This document shows, one piece after another, positions 15,384 to 24,195 of a DNA stretch of 64,000 nucleotides. Positions within the stretch are counted from its first letter, which is position 1. Each line of letters opens with the position of its first letter. Both the position numbers and the translations under genes were made by a program. Under the pieces are notes generated by a model. The model saw only the letters and a program-made list of their open reading frames with translations, made no database searches and had not been told where the DNA came from. This DNA is from Betaproteobacteria bacterium (lineage in GTDB: Bacteria; Pseudomonadota; Gammaproteobacteria; Burkholderiales; Usitatibacteraceae): NCBI GenBank assembly GCA_016711875.1, contig JADJSD010000003.1:682001-746000 (forward strand). Reading direction: 5' to 3'.

Positions 15384-17830
15384 AAGTCGCGCGGAAGGCG
15401 ATCGCTCCAGTAGCGGGCCTTGTCGGCCTCCCGCGCGATAGCCAGCGGTTGCGCGCCCGCCGGCAATTCGACCCGGATGGCACCGTCGAGATCCGTACGC
15501 AGCAAACGGACGCCCTGCGCCGCATAACGCTGCTGCACCGCCGGCGAAGGGTGGCGGAAGCGGTTGCGCCATCCGGCCGAGACGATCGCGATTTCCGGAT
15601 CCACCGCCGCGACGAACGCCGGCGTCGACGACGTGCGCGACCCGTGGTGCGGCACGAGCAGGACCTGCGCACGAAGGCGCGCCGCATCGCGAGCGAGAAG
15701 TTCCGCCTCCGCGAGCTTCTCGATATCCGAGACGAGGAGCGCCGTCGCGCCCCCGGCCTCGACAAGCAGCACGCAGGACCGGTCGTTCTCGCGCCGTCGT
15801 GGATCGGCGAGCGCCTTCGCATCCGGGTGCAGGACCTCGAATCGAACCCCATCCCATTCCCAGGCGAGGCCCGCGAAACAGCGGCGCGATTCGGCGAAGG
15901 CCGCGTGACGCTCGTCGCCCTCCGCCAGCGTCGAGAGCAGCCATCGGGGATTCCGGGCCCGGGCGATCGAGACGGCGCCGCCGGCGTGGTCGTCGTCCGC
16001 GTGGGTGACGACGACGCCGTCGAGCGAACGGATGCCTTCGCCCCGAAGGAACGGCGCGACGATGCGCCCGCCGCTATCCGATTCGTCCGACCAGGCCGGC
16101 CCGGTGTCGTACACCAGCGCGTGCGAGGCCGTGCGCACGATGGCCGCGAGGCCCTGGCCGACGTCGAGCACGTCGAGCCACGCCGCACCCGGCGGTGGCG
16201 CGGGCGGCGTGAAGCACGCGAGCGGAAGCGCCAGGGCGAAGCCCGCGAGCCGCAAGGGAACGCCCCGCGGGGCGAGCAGCACGAGCGCGCCGGCAAGCGC
16301 CGCGGCAGCCAGGGCGAGGGGCGCATTCGCGCTTTCCACCACCGCCCCCGGCCAGGCGGCGAGCCATTCGAGCGGCACCATCGTCGCTTCCATCAGGGCG
16401 TGCGCGGCTTCCAGCAGCCCGGGAACGCCCGCGAGCGAGCCGGCCAGCGTGAGGGGCACCACCACGAGGCTCACCACGGGAATCGCGAAGGCGTTGGCGA
16501 GGGGCGAGACGAGCGAGAGCTCGCCGAAGAGCGCCACCAGCATCGGCGCGAGGGCGAGCGTGACGGCGGCCTGCGTGACGAACCCCGAGGCGAGCGCGCC
16601 GGGCGTGCCGGTGCGAAGGGCCAGCGCGTACAGGATCGCGGCCACCGCGCCGAACGACAACCAGAAGCCCGGCAGGAGCACCGCCCAGGGGTCGACGAGC
16701 AGGACCGCGAGGACGGCGACGGCGAGCACGCGCGATGCCGACCCGTGGCGGCCGGCGAGAAGCGCCATCGCCGCCACCGCGAGCATGAGGACCGTGCGCT
16801 GCGCCGGCACCGCATAGCCCGAGAGAAGGCAGTACGCGAGCGCGGCGGCGACGCCCGCCACGGCCCCCGCCTTGCGCGCGGGCAGGCGAAGCGCGAGCGG
16901 CGGCACGCGAACCCAGGCTAAGCGCACGAGCGCGAAGGCAAGGCTCGCGAAGAGCGTGACGTGCAGTCCCGAGATGCTCACGAGGTGGCCGACGCCGGTG
17001 CGCCAGAAGACGCGCCAGTCCTCGGCGCCGATGGCGTCCTGGTCGCCCACCGCGAGGGCCACCAGCACGCCCGTAAAGCGGGCCTCGCCGAGGCGCTCGC
17101 GCATCGACTCGCGGATGTCCCCGCGCAGGCGGTGCAGGCTTTGCGGCCAACCCGGGTCGTGTTCCGCCAACCGCACGGGTGCCGGCGCCGGGCGCACGTA
17201 GCCCGTGGCGCGGATGCCCCGGGCCAGGGCCCAGGGCTCGAAATCGAACGCGTGGGGATTGGCGAGCCCGCGCGGACGCTTCAGGCGCACGGTGACCGAC
17301 CAGCGCTCGCCCGCGCGGATGGCGGGCGCAGGCACCGTCTCGCCGGGCTCCGCACCCCGGCCCGCGTAAGCCATGAGCGAGAGCCTCGAGGGCACCGTGG
17401 CGCCGGGCGTGGCCACCGCGACGGGATCGAACAGGAATCGGGTGCCGCGGTCCGTCTCCTGCGGCAGGCCCGAGACGACGCCTTCGACCGCGAGATCGCG
17501 CCCCTCCCAGGCGCGCGGCAGTTCGTCCGCGAGCCGCGTTTCCGCCCGCCAGGCGGCAAGGCCCGCGCCGGCCGCGACCCCGGCGAGCGCCAGGAGCGCG
17601 AGGCGGCCCCACGGCGCCCGCACGAGCACGAACGCGAGCCCCGCCGCCAGCGCGAGGCCGGCGATGCGGGGCGATGGCAGGGAGGCCGCCTGCTGCACGA
17701 GCGCGGTCCCCGCGACGAAGGCGAGGCAGAAAGTTCGCAAGGGGAGGAACGCGGGCGGCCGAGCGGGGTCGGAAGCGGATGCCGCTACGCTAGAATCCAA
17801 GAACGCGCTGCTGCCCCGGCGCGCCGACAT
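15380..17830 (-). CDS. comEC: ComEC/Rec2 DNA uptake channel
   Basis: Up to 816 residues. Hydrophobic N-terminal helices and a DUF4131 region are followed by the competence domain (GVGHLVSISGLHVTLFASLA). Many membrane helices come next, then a C-terminal metallo-beta-lactamase-like domain (LDVGQGLAAI, THADDDHAGG, LLVPHHGS). It imports single-stranded DNA across the inner membrane in natural transformation. The start is uncertain: the ATG at 17830 overlaps the start codon of the divergent DUF2062 gene, and an internal TTG or GTG may be used. It is the only competence gene in the window. Confidence 0.9.
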   Translation of the reverse strand: MSARRGSSAFLDSSVAASASDPARPPAFLPLRTFCLAFVAGTALVQQAASLPSPRIAGLALAAGLAFVLVRAPWGRLALLALAGVAAGAGLAAWRAETRLADELPRAWEGRDLAVEGVVSGLPQETDRGTRFLFDPVAVATPGATVPSRLSLMAYAGRGAEPGETVPAPAIRAGERWSVTVRLKRPRGLANPHAFDFEPWALARGIRATGYVRPAPAPVRLAEHDPGWPQSLHRLRGDIRESMRERLGEARFTGVLVALAVGDQDAIGAEDWRVFWRTGVGHLVSISGLHVTLFASLAFALVRLAWVRVPPLALRLPARKAGAVAGVAAALAYCLLSGYAVPAQRTVLMLAVAAMALLAGRHGSASRVLAVAVLAVLLVDPWAVLLPGFWLSFGAVAAILYALALRTGTPGALASGFVTQAAVTLALAPMLVALFGELSLVSPLANAFAIPVVSLVVVPLTLAGSLAGVPGLLEAAHALMEATMVPLEWLAAWPGAVVESANAPLALAAAALAGALVLLAPRGVPLRLAGFALALPLACFTPPAPPPGAAWLDVLDVGQGLAAIVRTASHALVYDTGPAWSDESDSGGRIVAPFLRGEGIRSLDGVVVTHADDDHAGGAVSIARARNPRWLLSTLAEGDERHAAFAESRRCFAGLAWEWDGVRFEVLHPDAKALADPRRRENDRSCVLLVEAGGATALLVSDIEKLAEAELLARDAARLRAQVLLVPHHGSRTSSTPAFVAAVDPEIAIVSAGWRNRFRHPSPAVQQRYAAQGVRLLRTDLDGAIRVELPAGAQPLAIAREADKARYWSDRLPRDF

Positions 17831-18383
17831 GATCCGAAAAAAACTCAAGGCGAGGCTGCCCACCCCGGAGAGCATTCGCGACAGCCGCTGGCTGCGCTGG
17901 TGCGCCCCGTGGATCTCGCACCCGCGCCTGTGGCACCTGCACCGCCGCGCGGTGGCGCTGGGCGTGGCCATTGGCCTGGTGACCGGCCTCATTCCCGGCC
18001 CCATCCAGATCCTCATGGCGGTCCTCATCGCGATCCCGCTGCGCGCCAACATCCCGGCCGCGGCCTTCACGACGCTCTATACCAACCCGCTCACCTTCGT
18101 GCCGCTCTACATCCTCGCCTACAACATCGGCCAGCTCGTGACCGGCGAGCATTCCCCGCTCGCCATCCCGCCGGATTCCGAGTGGAGCTGGGCGGGGCTC
18201 AAGCTGCTCGTGCCGAACCTGCTGCAGTGGTTCGCCTCGCTGGGCGACACGCTCCTCATCGGGCTCGCCATCCAGTGCGTCGCGTTCGCGCTCGGCGGCT
18301 ACGCCCTCACCATGCTCGCCTGGCGGGTCATCGTCACGTGGGCCTGGCGCACGCGACACGCGCGACGGACGGCGGCACGATGA
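17829..18383 (+). CDS. DUF2062 membrane protein
   Basis: 184 residues starting MIRKKLKARLPTPESIRDSR. Basic N-terminus, then HPRLWHLHRRAVALGVAIGL and several hydrophobic helices, with TLYTNPLTFVPLYILAYNIG as the most conserved block of DUF2062. The function of the family is not established. Its ATG overlaps the candidate comEC start on the other strand, so the two genes share one bidirectional start region. A TAGAAT (17791-17796) could serve as a -10. The stop overlaps the next ATG (ATGA), so it is co-translated with the glycosylase gene. Confidence 0.8.
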   Translation: MIRKKLKARLPTPESIRDSRWLRWCAPWISHPRLWHLHRRAVALGVAIGLVTGLIPGPIQILMAVLIAIPLRANIPAAAFTTLYTNPLTFVPLYILAYNIGQLVTGEHSPLAIPPDSEWSWAGLKLLVPNLLQWFASLGDTLLIGLAIQCVAFALGGYALTMLAWRVIVTWAWRTRHARRTAAR

Positions 18384-18997
18384 AGCCCGCCTGGTGGGAC
18401 GAGGCCAAGACGCAACTCGCGAAGCGCGACAAGGTGCTGCGCAAGCTCGTGAAGCAGTACCCGGACGCGAGCCTTCGCACGCGCGGCGACGCCTTCCAGA
18501 CGCTGGCGCGTTCCATCGTCGGCCAGCAGATCTCGGTGCGCGCCGCGCAGGCCGTGTGGGACCGCTTCGAGGCCCACGTGGGGCGCGTGCACCCCGCGCG
18601 CGTGGTGATCCACGACGACGAGGCGCTCAAGTCGGTGGGCCTTTCGCGCATGAAGGTCGCCTACATCAAGGACCTCGCCTCGCGCTTCCACGCGGGCTCG
18701 ATCAAGCCGCGTCGCTGGACGCGCATGGACGACGAGGCGGTGATCGCGGACCTCGTCCAGGTGAAGGGCATCGGGCGCTGGAGCGTGGAGATGTTCCTCA
18801 TCTTCCACTTGATGAGGCCCGACGTGCTCCCGGTCGGCGACCTCGGCCTGCAGCGCGCGATGGAGAAGCTCTACAACGGGGGCGAGGCGCTCACCCGCGA
18901 CGAGATGCGCGAGATCGGCGCGCCCTGGCGCCCTTATGCGTCGGCCGCGACCTGGTACCTGTGGCGCTCGCTCGACCCGATCCCGGTGGAGTACTGA
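18380..18997 (+). CDS. AlkA-like DNA-3-methyladenine glycosylase II
   Basis: 205 residues of HhH-GPD fold. LARSIVGQQISVRAAQAVWD is the family signature, the helix-hairpin-helix is LVQVKGIGRWSVEMFLIF, and the catalytic Asp is D154 in LPVGDLGLQ. It lacks the N-terminal TBP-like domain of E. coli AlkA and the FeS cysteines of EndoIII/MutY, matching short bacterial AlkA-like enzymes that excise alkylated purines. It is translationally coupled to the DUF2062 gene (ATGA), and an acetyltransferase gene starts 2 nt after its stop. Confidence 0.87.
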   Translation: MKPAWWDEAKTQLAKRDKVLRKLVKQYPDASLRTRGDAFQTLARSIVGQQISVRAAQAVWDRFEAHVGRVHPARVVIHDDEALKSVGLSRMKVAYIKDLASRFHAGSIKPRRWTRMDDEAVIADLVQVKGIGRWSVEMFLIFHLMRPDVLPVGDLGLQRAMEKLYNGGEALTRDEMREIGAPWRPYASAATWYLWRSLDPIPVEY

Positions 18998-18999
18998 CG

Positions 19000-19530
19000 G
19001 TGGCCGGGTCGCGTCTCGTGCGTCCGTCGATGGCGTTCCGGGATTCCTACCGCGCGCTCGTCGCGGAATTCGCGGCACGCGCAGAGCCCTTCGTGCCCTT
19101 TCCGCTCGGCTTTGCGAACGAGAACTTCGAGGCTTTCCTCGCGCAGCTCGCGGGCTGCGCGCAGGGCATCGACATCCCCGCGGGGTTCGTGCCGCACTCC
19201 ACGTTCTGGCTCGTGGCGGGAAACGAGGTGGTGGGCGTCGCCAACCTGCGCCACCGGCTCACGGATTCCCTGCGGATCGAGGGCGGGCACATCGGCTATG
19301 GCGTGCGGCCTTCGGCGCGGGGCCGGGGCCACGGCACGCGCATCCTCGCGCTCACCCTGCAGGAGGCCGCGAAGCTCGGCATCGCGCAGGCGCTCGTCAC
19401 GTGCGCCAAGGCGAATCTCGCCTCGAGCGCGGTGATCCGGGCCAACGGCGGGGTGCTCCAGGACGAGGCGTTCCTCGAATCCCGAGGCGAAGTCGTGCAG
19501 CGCTGGTGGGTGCCGACGGGCGCGTCCTAG
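19000..19530 (+). CDS. GNAT-family N-acetyltransferase
   Basis: 176 residues. The GTG at 19000 is chosen because the family usually begins with a short LVRPS segment; an ATG at MAFRDSYRALV is the alternative. The acetyl-CoA loop is GVRPSARGRGHGTRILALTL (R/QxxGxG), followed by LGIAQALVTCAKANLASSAV. It resembles COG3981-type acetyltransferases with unknown substrate. It is the third gene of the DUF2062-glycosylase operon, with a 2-nt spacer. Its stop overlaps the convergent J-like gene by 4 nt. Confidence 0.8.
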   Translation: MAGSRLVRPSMAFRDSYRALVAEFAARAEPFVPFPLGFANENFEAFLAQLAGCAQGIDIPAGFVPHSTFWLVAGNEVVGVANLRHRLTDSLRIEGGHIGYGVRPSARGRGHGTRILALTLQEAAKLGIAQALVTCAKANLASSAVIRANGGVLQDEAFLESRGEVVQRWWVPTGAS

Positions 19531-20333
19531 TTGGCCTGCTTCTGCCGCTCCTCGAGCTGGCGCCTGTATTCCTTCTCGAGCGCCTCGCGCTGGGCCTGCT
19601 CGTGCCTGACCGCGCGAGCGCGCTCCTCGTCCTGCTCGAGGCTGCGAAGGTAGGCCTTCTGGCGGTCGACTTCAGCCTGAGCGGCACGGCGCTTCTCTTC
19701 CTCCGTTCGCTGCGCCTGCCGCTCGGCCTGCTCGCGCGCCGCCCGGGCCTGGCTTTCGCGGTAACTGGCGTTGGATTCCTCCGCGCGATCGCGCGCCTCC
19801 TGCGCCTGGCGCCGGCGCTCGTCCATGGCGCGTTCGCGCTCCCAGTCCGAGCTCTCCTGCCACTTCTTTCCTGCCGCGATCGCGGCTTCCTCTTCCTGGC
19901 GCATCGCTTCACGGCGCGCCTCGTTCGCCTCCACCCGCTCGCGCCAGCGCGCCTCGCGCCGGTCCTTCTCGGCCTTCTCGGCGCGGGCGATCTCCGCGCG
20001 CTCGCGCGACTGGACGCGGTCGTAAAGGAGCCACGCGCCCGCCGAGACGGCGAGCAGGATCGCCACCAGCGCGATGCGCCCGCGCGGAATCCAGCCGCTC
20101 GCCTCGTCCTCGTCGCCCGCCTCGTCGAGGCGGGCATCGTAGGCCGCGCGCAGGTGGGGCACCGACAGGGTCGCGAGGGCCAGGCGAAGCTGCCGTTCCT
20201 CCTCGCGCTTCGCGCTGGCGGGCGCCCGGTAGCCCGGATCGTCGAGGGCCTTCATCTTGGCCTCGTAGGCGATCTTCACCATCCGGTCGCTCGAGGTCCG
20301 GGGAATGCCGAGAATGTCGTAGTGGTCGCGCAT
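19527..20333 (-). CDS. J-like/transmembrane/coiled-coil protein, copy A
   Basis: 268 residues. The first ~70 (MRDHYDILGIPRTSSDRMVK) look like a J domain, with helix I and the closing LSVPHLRAAYDARLDE. The HPD loop needed to stimulate Hsp70 is absent, replaced by KALDDPGY. One membrane helix follows (about 85-104, RIALVAILLAVSAGAWLLY), then ~160 highly charged residues predicted to form a long coiled coil. It is a tandem paralog of the next gene (20378-21193), with an identical domain order. No function is assigned. It is the last gene of the lolC-lolD transcription unit. Confidence 0.8.
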   Translation of the reverse strand: MRDHYDILGIPRTSSDRMVKIAYEAKMKALDDPGYRAPASAKREEERQLRLALATLSVPHLRAAYDARLDEAGDEDEASGWIPRGRIALVAILLAVSAGAWLLYDRVQSRERAEIARAEKAEKDRREARWRERVEANEARREAMRQEEEAAIAAGKKWQESSDWERERAMDERRRQAQEARDRAEESNASYRESQARAAREQAERQAQRTEEEKRRAAQAEVDRQKAYLRSLEQDEERARAVRHEQAQREALEKEYRRQLEERQKQAN

Positions 20334-20377
20334 GTCGGGAGCGGGACGGCGGGGATTGCCGGCCTTCAGGGGGAATT

Positions 20378-21193
20378 CTAGCGGGGAGCCGGCTGCCGCT
20401 GCCGGAATTCCTCCATGCGTCTCTGGAGTTCCCGCTCGCGCGCCTCGCGCTGGGCCTGCTCGTGTCGCTGCAGGCGCACGCGCTCCTCTTCCTGCTCGAG
20501 GCTTCGCAGGTATTGTTTCTGGCGTTCCACCTCGGCTTGCGCGGCGCGGCGCCGATCTTCCTCCGCCCGCTGGGATTGGTAGTCCGCGCGCTCGCGGGCG
20601 GCGCGCTCCTGGCTCTCGCGGTAGCGCGCGTTCGATTCCTCGGCGCGAGCCCGGTTTTCCTGGAAACGCCGCTGGTTTTCGGACACGGCACGTTCGCGTT
20701 CCATGCGCGCGCGCTCGTTGCGTTCCCGGGCCGACGCATCCTGCGCCTCGCGGCGCTCCTCGTACTCCTTGCGCCGCACCGCCAGGTCTTCCGCCCGCTG
20801 GCGCTCGCGCTCGCGCTGGGCCGCGACGCGCTCCTCCTCCAGGCGCACGCGCTCCCTTTCCTTCGTGCGTTCGTTCCAGAACCAGCCGCCGGCGATGGCC
20901 GTGACGAGGACGGCAGCGATGGCGAAGCGGGCGGGCGTGACGAGCCGCGGGCCCGACGCGCCTTCCCCGCCCGCCTCGAATTCGGCAAGCTTGCGATCGT
21001 AGGGTTCGCGCTTGAGCGGGTTGGACAGCGTGGCGTGCGCGTCGCGAAGCAGCCGCTCCTCCTCGCGCTTTTCTTCCGCCGGGGCCGCGTAGGCGGGATC
21101 GGCGAGCGCCTTCATCTTGCTTTCGAAGGCGAGCTTCACCATGCGCTCGCTGGCGTTGCGGGGGATGCCGAGGACGAGGTAGTGATCGCGCAT
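20378..21193 (-). CDS. J-like/transmembrane/coiled-coil protein, copy B
   Basis: 271 residues, paralogous to the gene just downstream. The N-terminus (MRDHYLVLGIPRNASERMVK) is J-like but again without HPD (KALADPAY). The membrane helix is about 90-107 (FAIAAVLVTAIAGGWFW), and the C-terminal part is a Glu/Arg-rich coiled coil. The most conserved stretch between the copies is AEESN.RYRES through KQYLRSLEQEEERV. The start lies 17 nt after the lolD stop, so it is probably co-transcribed with lolCD. The likely topology is a cytoplasmic J-like head with the coil outside or inside the membrane; orientation cannot be decided. Confidence 0.8.
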   Translation of the reverse strand: MRDHYLVLGIPRNASERMVKLAFESKMKALADPAYAAPAEEKREEERLLRDAHATLSNPLKREPYDRKLAEFEAGGEGASGPRLVTPARFAIAAVLVTAIAGGWFWNERTKERERVRLEEERVAAQRERERQRAEDLAVRRKEYEERREAQDASARERNERARMERERAVSENQRRFQENRARAEESNARYRESQERAARERADYQSQRAEEDRRRAAQAEVERQKQYLRSLEQEEERVRLQRHEQAQREARERELQRRMEEFRQRQPAPR

Positions 21194-21209
21194 GGATCGG
21201 ATCCGCGAC

Positions 21210-21902
21210 TCAGAGCGTCACGAGGCGACCGTCGGCCAGGGTGAGACGGCGGTCGAGGCGCGCGGCGAGTTCCGGATCGTGCGTGACGAGCACTAGGGCC
21301 GTGCCGAGCTTGCGGTTCAGGTCCGCCAGCAGCGCGAACACGGTGCCCGCGGTGCCGCGATCGAGGTTGCCCGTGGGCTCGTCCGCGAGCACGCAGGCCG
21401 GCCGGGTGACCAGGGCGCGGGCGACGGCGACCCGCTGGCGCTCGCCCCCCGAGAGTTCGCCGGGACGGTGCTCGAGACGATGGGAGAGCCCCACTTCGGC
21501 CAGCATTTCCTGCGCCTGCCGGTACGCGTCGGCGTCCTTCAACCCGCGGATGGAAAGCGGCAGCGCCACGTTCTCGAGCGCGGTGAATTCCGGCAACAGG
21601 TGGTGGAACTGGTAGACGAAGCCCAGGGCCTCGTTGCGAAGGCGCCCCTGGGCCGTGGGCGAGAGCTTCGCGACGGATTTCCCGAGCAGCGTCACCTCCC
21701 CGGCCGTGGGCGCGTCGAGACCGCCGAGCAGGTGCAGCATCGTGCTCTTGCCCGAGCCCGAGGCCCCGACGATCGCCACGGACTCGCCGCGGCCCACCGA
21801 GAAATCGACCCCGCGCAGCACCGGCACCGCCACGTCGCCCAGGCCGAAGGTCTTCTCGAGGCCGCGGCAGGAGAGGACAACAGGGCTTTCGGGGCTATTC
21901 AT
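21210..21902 (-). CDS. lolD: Lipoprotein-releasing system ATP-binding protein LolD
   Basis: 230 residues, the normal LolD length. Walker A GASGSGKST, signature LSGGERQRVAVARAL, Walker B VLADEPTGNLD and the H-loop VTHDPELAARLD are all present. The LolD/MacB-type segment EALGFVYQFHHLLPEFTALE supports LolD over other ABC ATPases. With LolC it extracts outer-membrane lipoproteins from the inner membrane for LolA, encoded here at 62027-62674. It overlaps the lolC 3' end by 8 nt. Confidence 0.94.
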   Translation of the reverse strand: MNSPESPVVLSCRGLEKTFGLGDVAVPVLRGVDFSVGRGESVAIVGASGSGKSTMLHLLGGLDAPTAGEVTLLGKSVAKLSPTAQGRLRNEALGFVYQFHHLLPEFTALENVALPLSIRGLKDADAYRQAQEMLAEVGLSHRLEHRPGELSGGERQRVAVARALVTRPACVLADEPTGNLDRGTAGTVFALLADLNRKLGTALVLVTHDPELAARLDRRLTLADGRLVTL

Positions 21903-23139
21903 ATCGCAATGCCTCGGCCGGATTCACGCGCGCCGCGCGCCAGCTGGGGTAGAGCGTCGCCAGGAAGGAAAGCAGCAGCGCCACGCCGGAGACCGACCAC
22001 ACGTCCGGCCAGTGCAGCTCCGAGGGCAGCTCGCTGATGTAGTACACCTCGCGCGAGAGGATCTGGAAGCCGAAGGCGCGCTCGACCGCTGGCACCACCA
22101 CGTCGATGTTGAGCGAGAGCACCACGCCCAGGACGGCGCCCAGGATCGTGCCGACCAGGCCCACGACCGTGCCCTGCACCATGAAGATCTTCATGATCGA
22201 TGCGGGCGATGCGCCCAGCGTGCGCAGGATCGCGATATCCGGGAGCTTGTCGGTGACCACCATCACCAGGGTGGAGACGAGGTTGAAGGCCGCCACCGCG
22301 ATGATGAGCGTGAGGATGATGAACATCATCCGCTTCTCGATCTGGATGGCGCGGAAGTAGTTGGCGTTCTGCTGCGTCCAGTCCGTGACGTAGGCCTCGG
22401 CAGTGACTCGCTTCGCCGCTTCGCGACCCACGCGCGGCGCGTCGAAGAGGTTCGCGAGCTTGAAGCGCACGCCCGAGACGCCCTCGCCCAGCCGGTAGAG
22501 GGCCTGCGCGTCCTCCATCCGCACGAGCGCCAGCCCCGAGTCGTACTCGTAGTGCCCGACGTTGAAGATGCCCGTGACGCGGAACTGCTTCAGGCGGGGA
22601 ACGAGGCCCGCGGGCGTCACCTGCCCCTGCGGCGCGATGAGCGTCACGCGCTCGCCACGCTGCACGCGAAGGGCCCGCGCGAGATCGGAGCCCAGGATGA
22701 TGCCGAACTCGCCGGGCTGCAGTTCCTCGAGCTTGCCGGCCTTCAGGTGCTGGGCGAAGTCCGCGACCTTCTCCTCCAGCTCCGGGACGATGCCGCGCAC
22801 GAAGACCCCGCGCACCTGGGAGCCCGACGAAAGCAGCCCCTGCGCCGCCACGAAGGGCGCGGCCGCCTTCACTTCCGGCAGCGCCGACACGTCCGCGGCC
22901 ACCTGGCGCCAGTCGGAAAGCCCCCCCTCGAAAGCGAGCACCTGCAGGTGGGAGGCGACGCCGAGGATGCGCGCGCGCACCTCCCGCTCGAACCCGTTCA
23001 TCACCGACATCACCGTGACGAGCGCGGCGATGCCGAGCGCGATCCCGAGCATCGAGGCGAGCGAGATGAAGGAGATGAAATGGTTGCGGCGCTTGGCGCG
23101 GGTATAGCGCAGGCCGACGAAAAGCTCGAAAGGCTGCAA
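21895..23139 (-). CDS. lolC: Lipoprotein-releasing system permease LolC/LolE
   Basis: 414 residues from a TTG (LQPFELFVGLRYTRAKRRNH), where family members normally begin. No ATG lies nearby, and the next Met is inside the first membrane helix. The protein has one N-terminal helix (SFISLASMLGIALGIAALVT), a large periplasmic MacB_PCD-type domain and three C-terminal helices of the FtsX family, ending WRAARVNPAEALRYE. A single permease gene is present, so a homodimeric LolF-like complex is possible. It is the first gene of the operon with lolD and the two J-like genes. Confidence 0.92.
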   Translation of the reverse strand: MQPFELFVGLRYTRAKRRNHFISFISLASMLGIALGIAALVTVMSVMNGFEREVRARILGVASHLQVLAFEGGLSDWRQVAADVSALPEVKAAAPFVAAQGLLSSGSQVRGVFVRGIVPELEEKVADFAQHLKAGKLEELQPGEFGIILGSDLARALRVQRGERVTLIAPQGQVTPAGLVPRLKQFRVTGIFNVGHYEYDSGLALVRMEDAQALYRLGEGVSGVRFKLANLFDAPRVGREAAKRVTAEAYVTDWTQQNANYFRAIQIEKRMMFIILTLIIAVAAFNLVSTLVMVVTDKLPDIAILRTLGASPASIMKIFMVQGTVVGLVGTILGAVLGVVLSLNIDVVVPAVERAFGFQILSREVYYISELPSELHWPDVWSVSGVALLLSFLATLYPSWRAARVNPAEALRYE

Positions 23140-23199
23140 GGCGGTGGGGCCCGGGGGAGGAGCTGTCAGAGTGTGCCACAATCGTCCGCTCGCTTCGAC

Positions 23200-24195
23200 A
23201 TGCCCCTCACCCTCCTCGTTCCGGACCTCCTCGCGCCCGCCGACGCCCCGCCGCCGCTGCGTGCCGCGCGCCTGCCCGCCCTCGAGAAAGCCCTGGCGCG
23301 CGCGAACGCGGCCCGCGAGAGCCTGGCCGGCGTCTCGTGGCTTCTCGCGCGGTACGGCCTGCCTGGATCCACACCGCTCGCGAACCTCACCGCGGCCGCC
23401 GACGGCCTGCCGCCCGGCGACTGGCTGCGAACCGACCCGGTGCACCAGCGCATCGAGCGCGACGCCCTCGTGCTCCACGATCCGGCCGTGCTCGCCCTGA
23501 CGCGCGAGGAGGCCGACGAGGCCCTCGCCGCGCTGAACGGTTTCTTCGGGAACGACGGCCTCGCCTTCGTCGCACCCCATCCGCATCGCTGGTACGTGCG
23601 GGTGCCCGAGGGCGAACGCCCGGCCACCGTCCCCTTCGACGAGGCCGTGGGCGGCAATCCGTTCGGCCGCCTGCCCTCGGGCGGCACGCGGCTTCGCTGG
23701 CGGTCGATGTTCAGCGAGGCGCAGATGCTGCTCGCGGGGCTGCCCCTCAACGCGGCGCGCGAGAAGCGCGGCGCGCTGCCACTCAACGCCGTGTGGTTCT
23801 GGGGCGAGGGCGATGCGCCGATGCCGCCCTCGGCCCCCTTTGACCGCGTGCTTGCCGGTGACCCCGTGGCCCGCGGGCTCGCGCTCGCTGCCGGATCCCA
23901 CGTGGATGCGCCGCCCGCCGCGCTGGCCGACCTGCCGCCCGCGCGCGAAATCGATACGCTCGTGGTGCTGGATGCGCTCACGCCGTGCCTGCGCCGCGCC
24001 GACCCGGAGGGCTGGATCGAGACCGCACGGCAGCTCGAGCGCGGCTGGTTCTCCGGCCTCCTTGCGGCGATTCCCGGTTTCGGGCGCATCCGGATCGTCC
24101 TGCCCACCGAGCGCGAAACCCGGGTCTTCGATCTCGACGGATCCGCGCGCTGGCGCTGGTTCGCCCGCGCCCGTCCCCTCGCCACCCATGCCTGA
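23200..24195 (+). CDS. RpfE-like conserved protein next to recJ (COG4255-like)
   Basis: 331 residues starting MPLTLLVPDLLAPADAPPPL. Conserved blocks include DPVHQRIERDALVLHDP, FVAPHPHRWYVRVP and NVVWFWGEG-like (LNAVWFWGEGDAP). This resembles the uncharacterised family annotated as RpfE in Xanthomonas, sometimes labelled phosphoglycerate-mutase-like. No catalytic motif could be confirmed by eye and no biochemical role is claimed. There are no signal peptide or membrane helices. Its stop overlaps the recJ start by 8 nt, and this rpfE-recJ adjacency also occurs in Xanthomonas. It is divergent from lolC. Confidence 0.7.
   Translation: MPLTLLVPDLLAPADAPPPLRAARLPALEKALARANAARESLAGVSWLLARYGLPGSTPLANLTAAADGLPPGDWLRTDPVHQRIERDALVLHDPAVLALTREEADEALAALNGFFGNDGLAFVAPHPHRWYVRVPEGERPATVPFDEAVGGNPFGRLPSGGTRLRWRSMFSEAQMLLAGLPLNAAREKRGALPLNAVWFWGEGDAPMPPSAPFDRVLAGDPVARGLALAAGSHVDAPPAALADLPPAREIDTLVVLDALTPCLRRADPEGWIETARQLERGWFSGLLAAIPGFGRIRIVLPTERETRVFDLDGSARWRWFARARPLATHA

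Noticed and set aside
19527..21193. DnaJ-type co-chaperones
   Set aside because: Both lack the HPD tripeptide, the Gly/Phe region and the zinc-finger domain.
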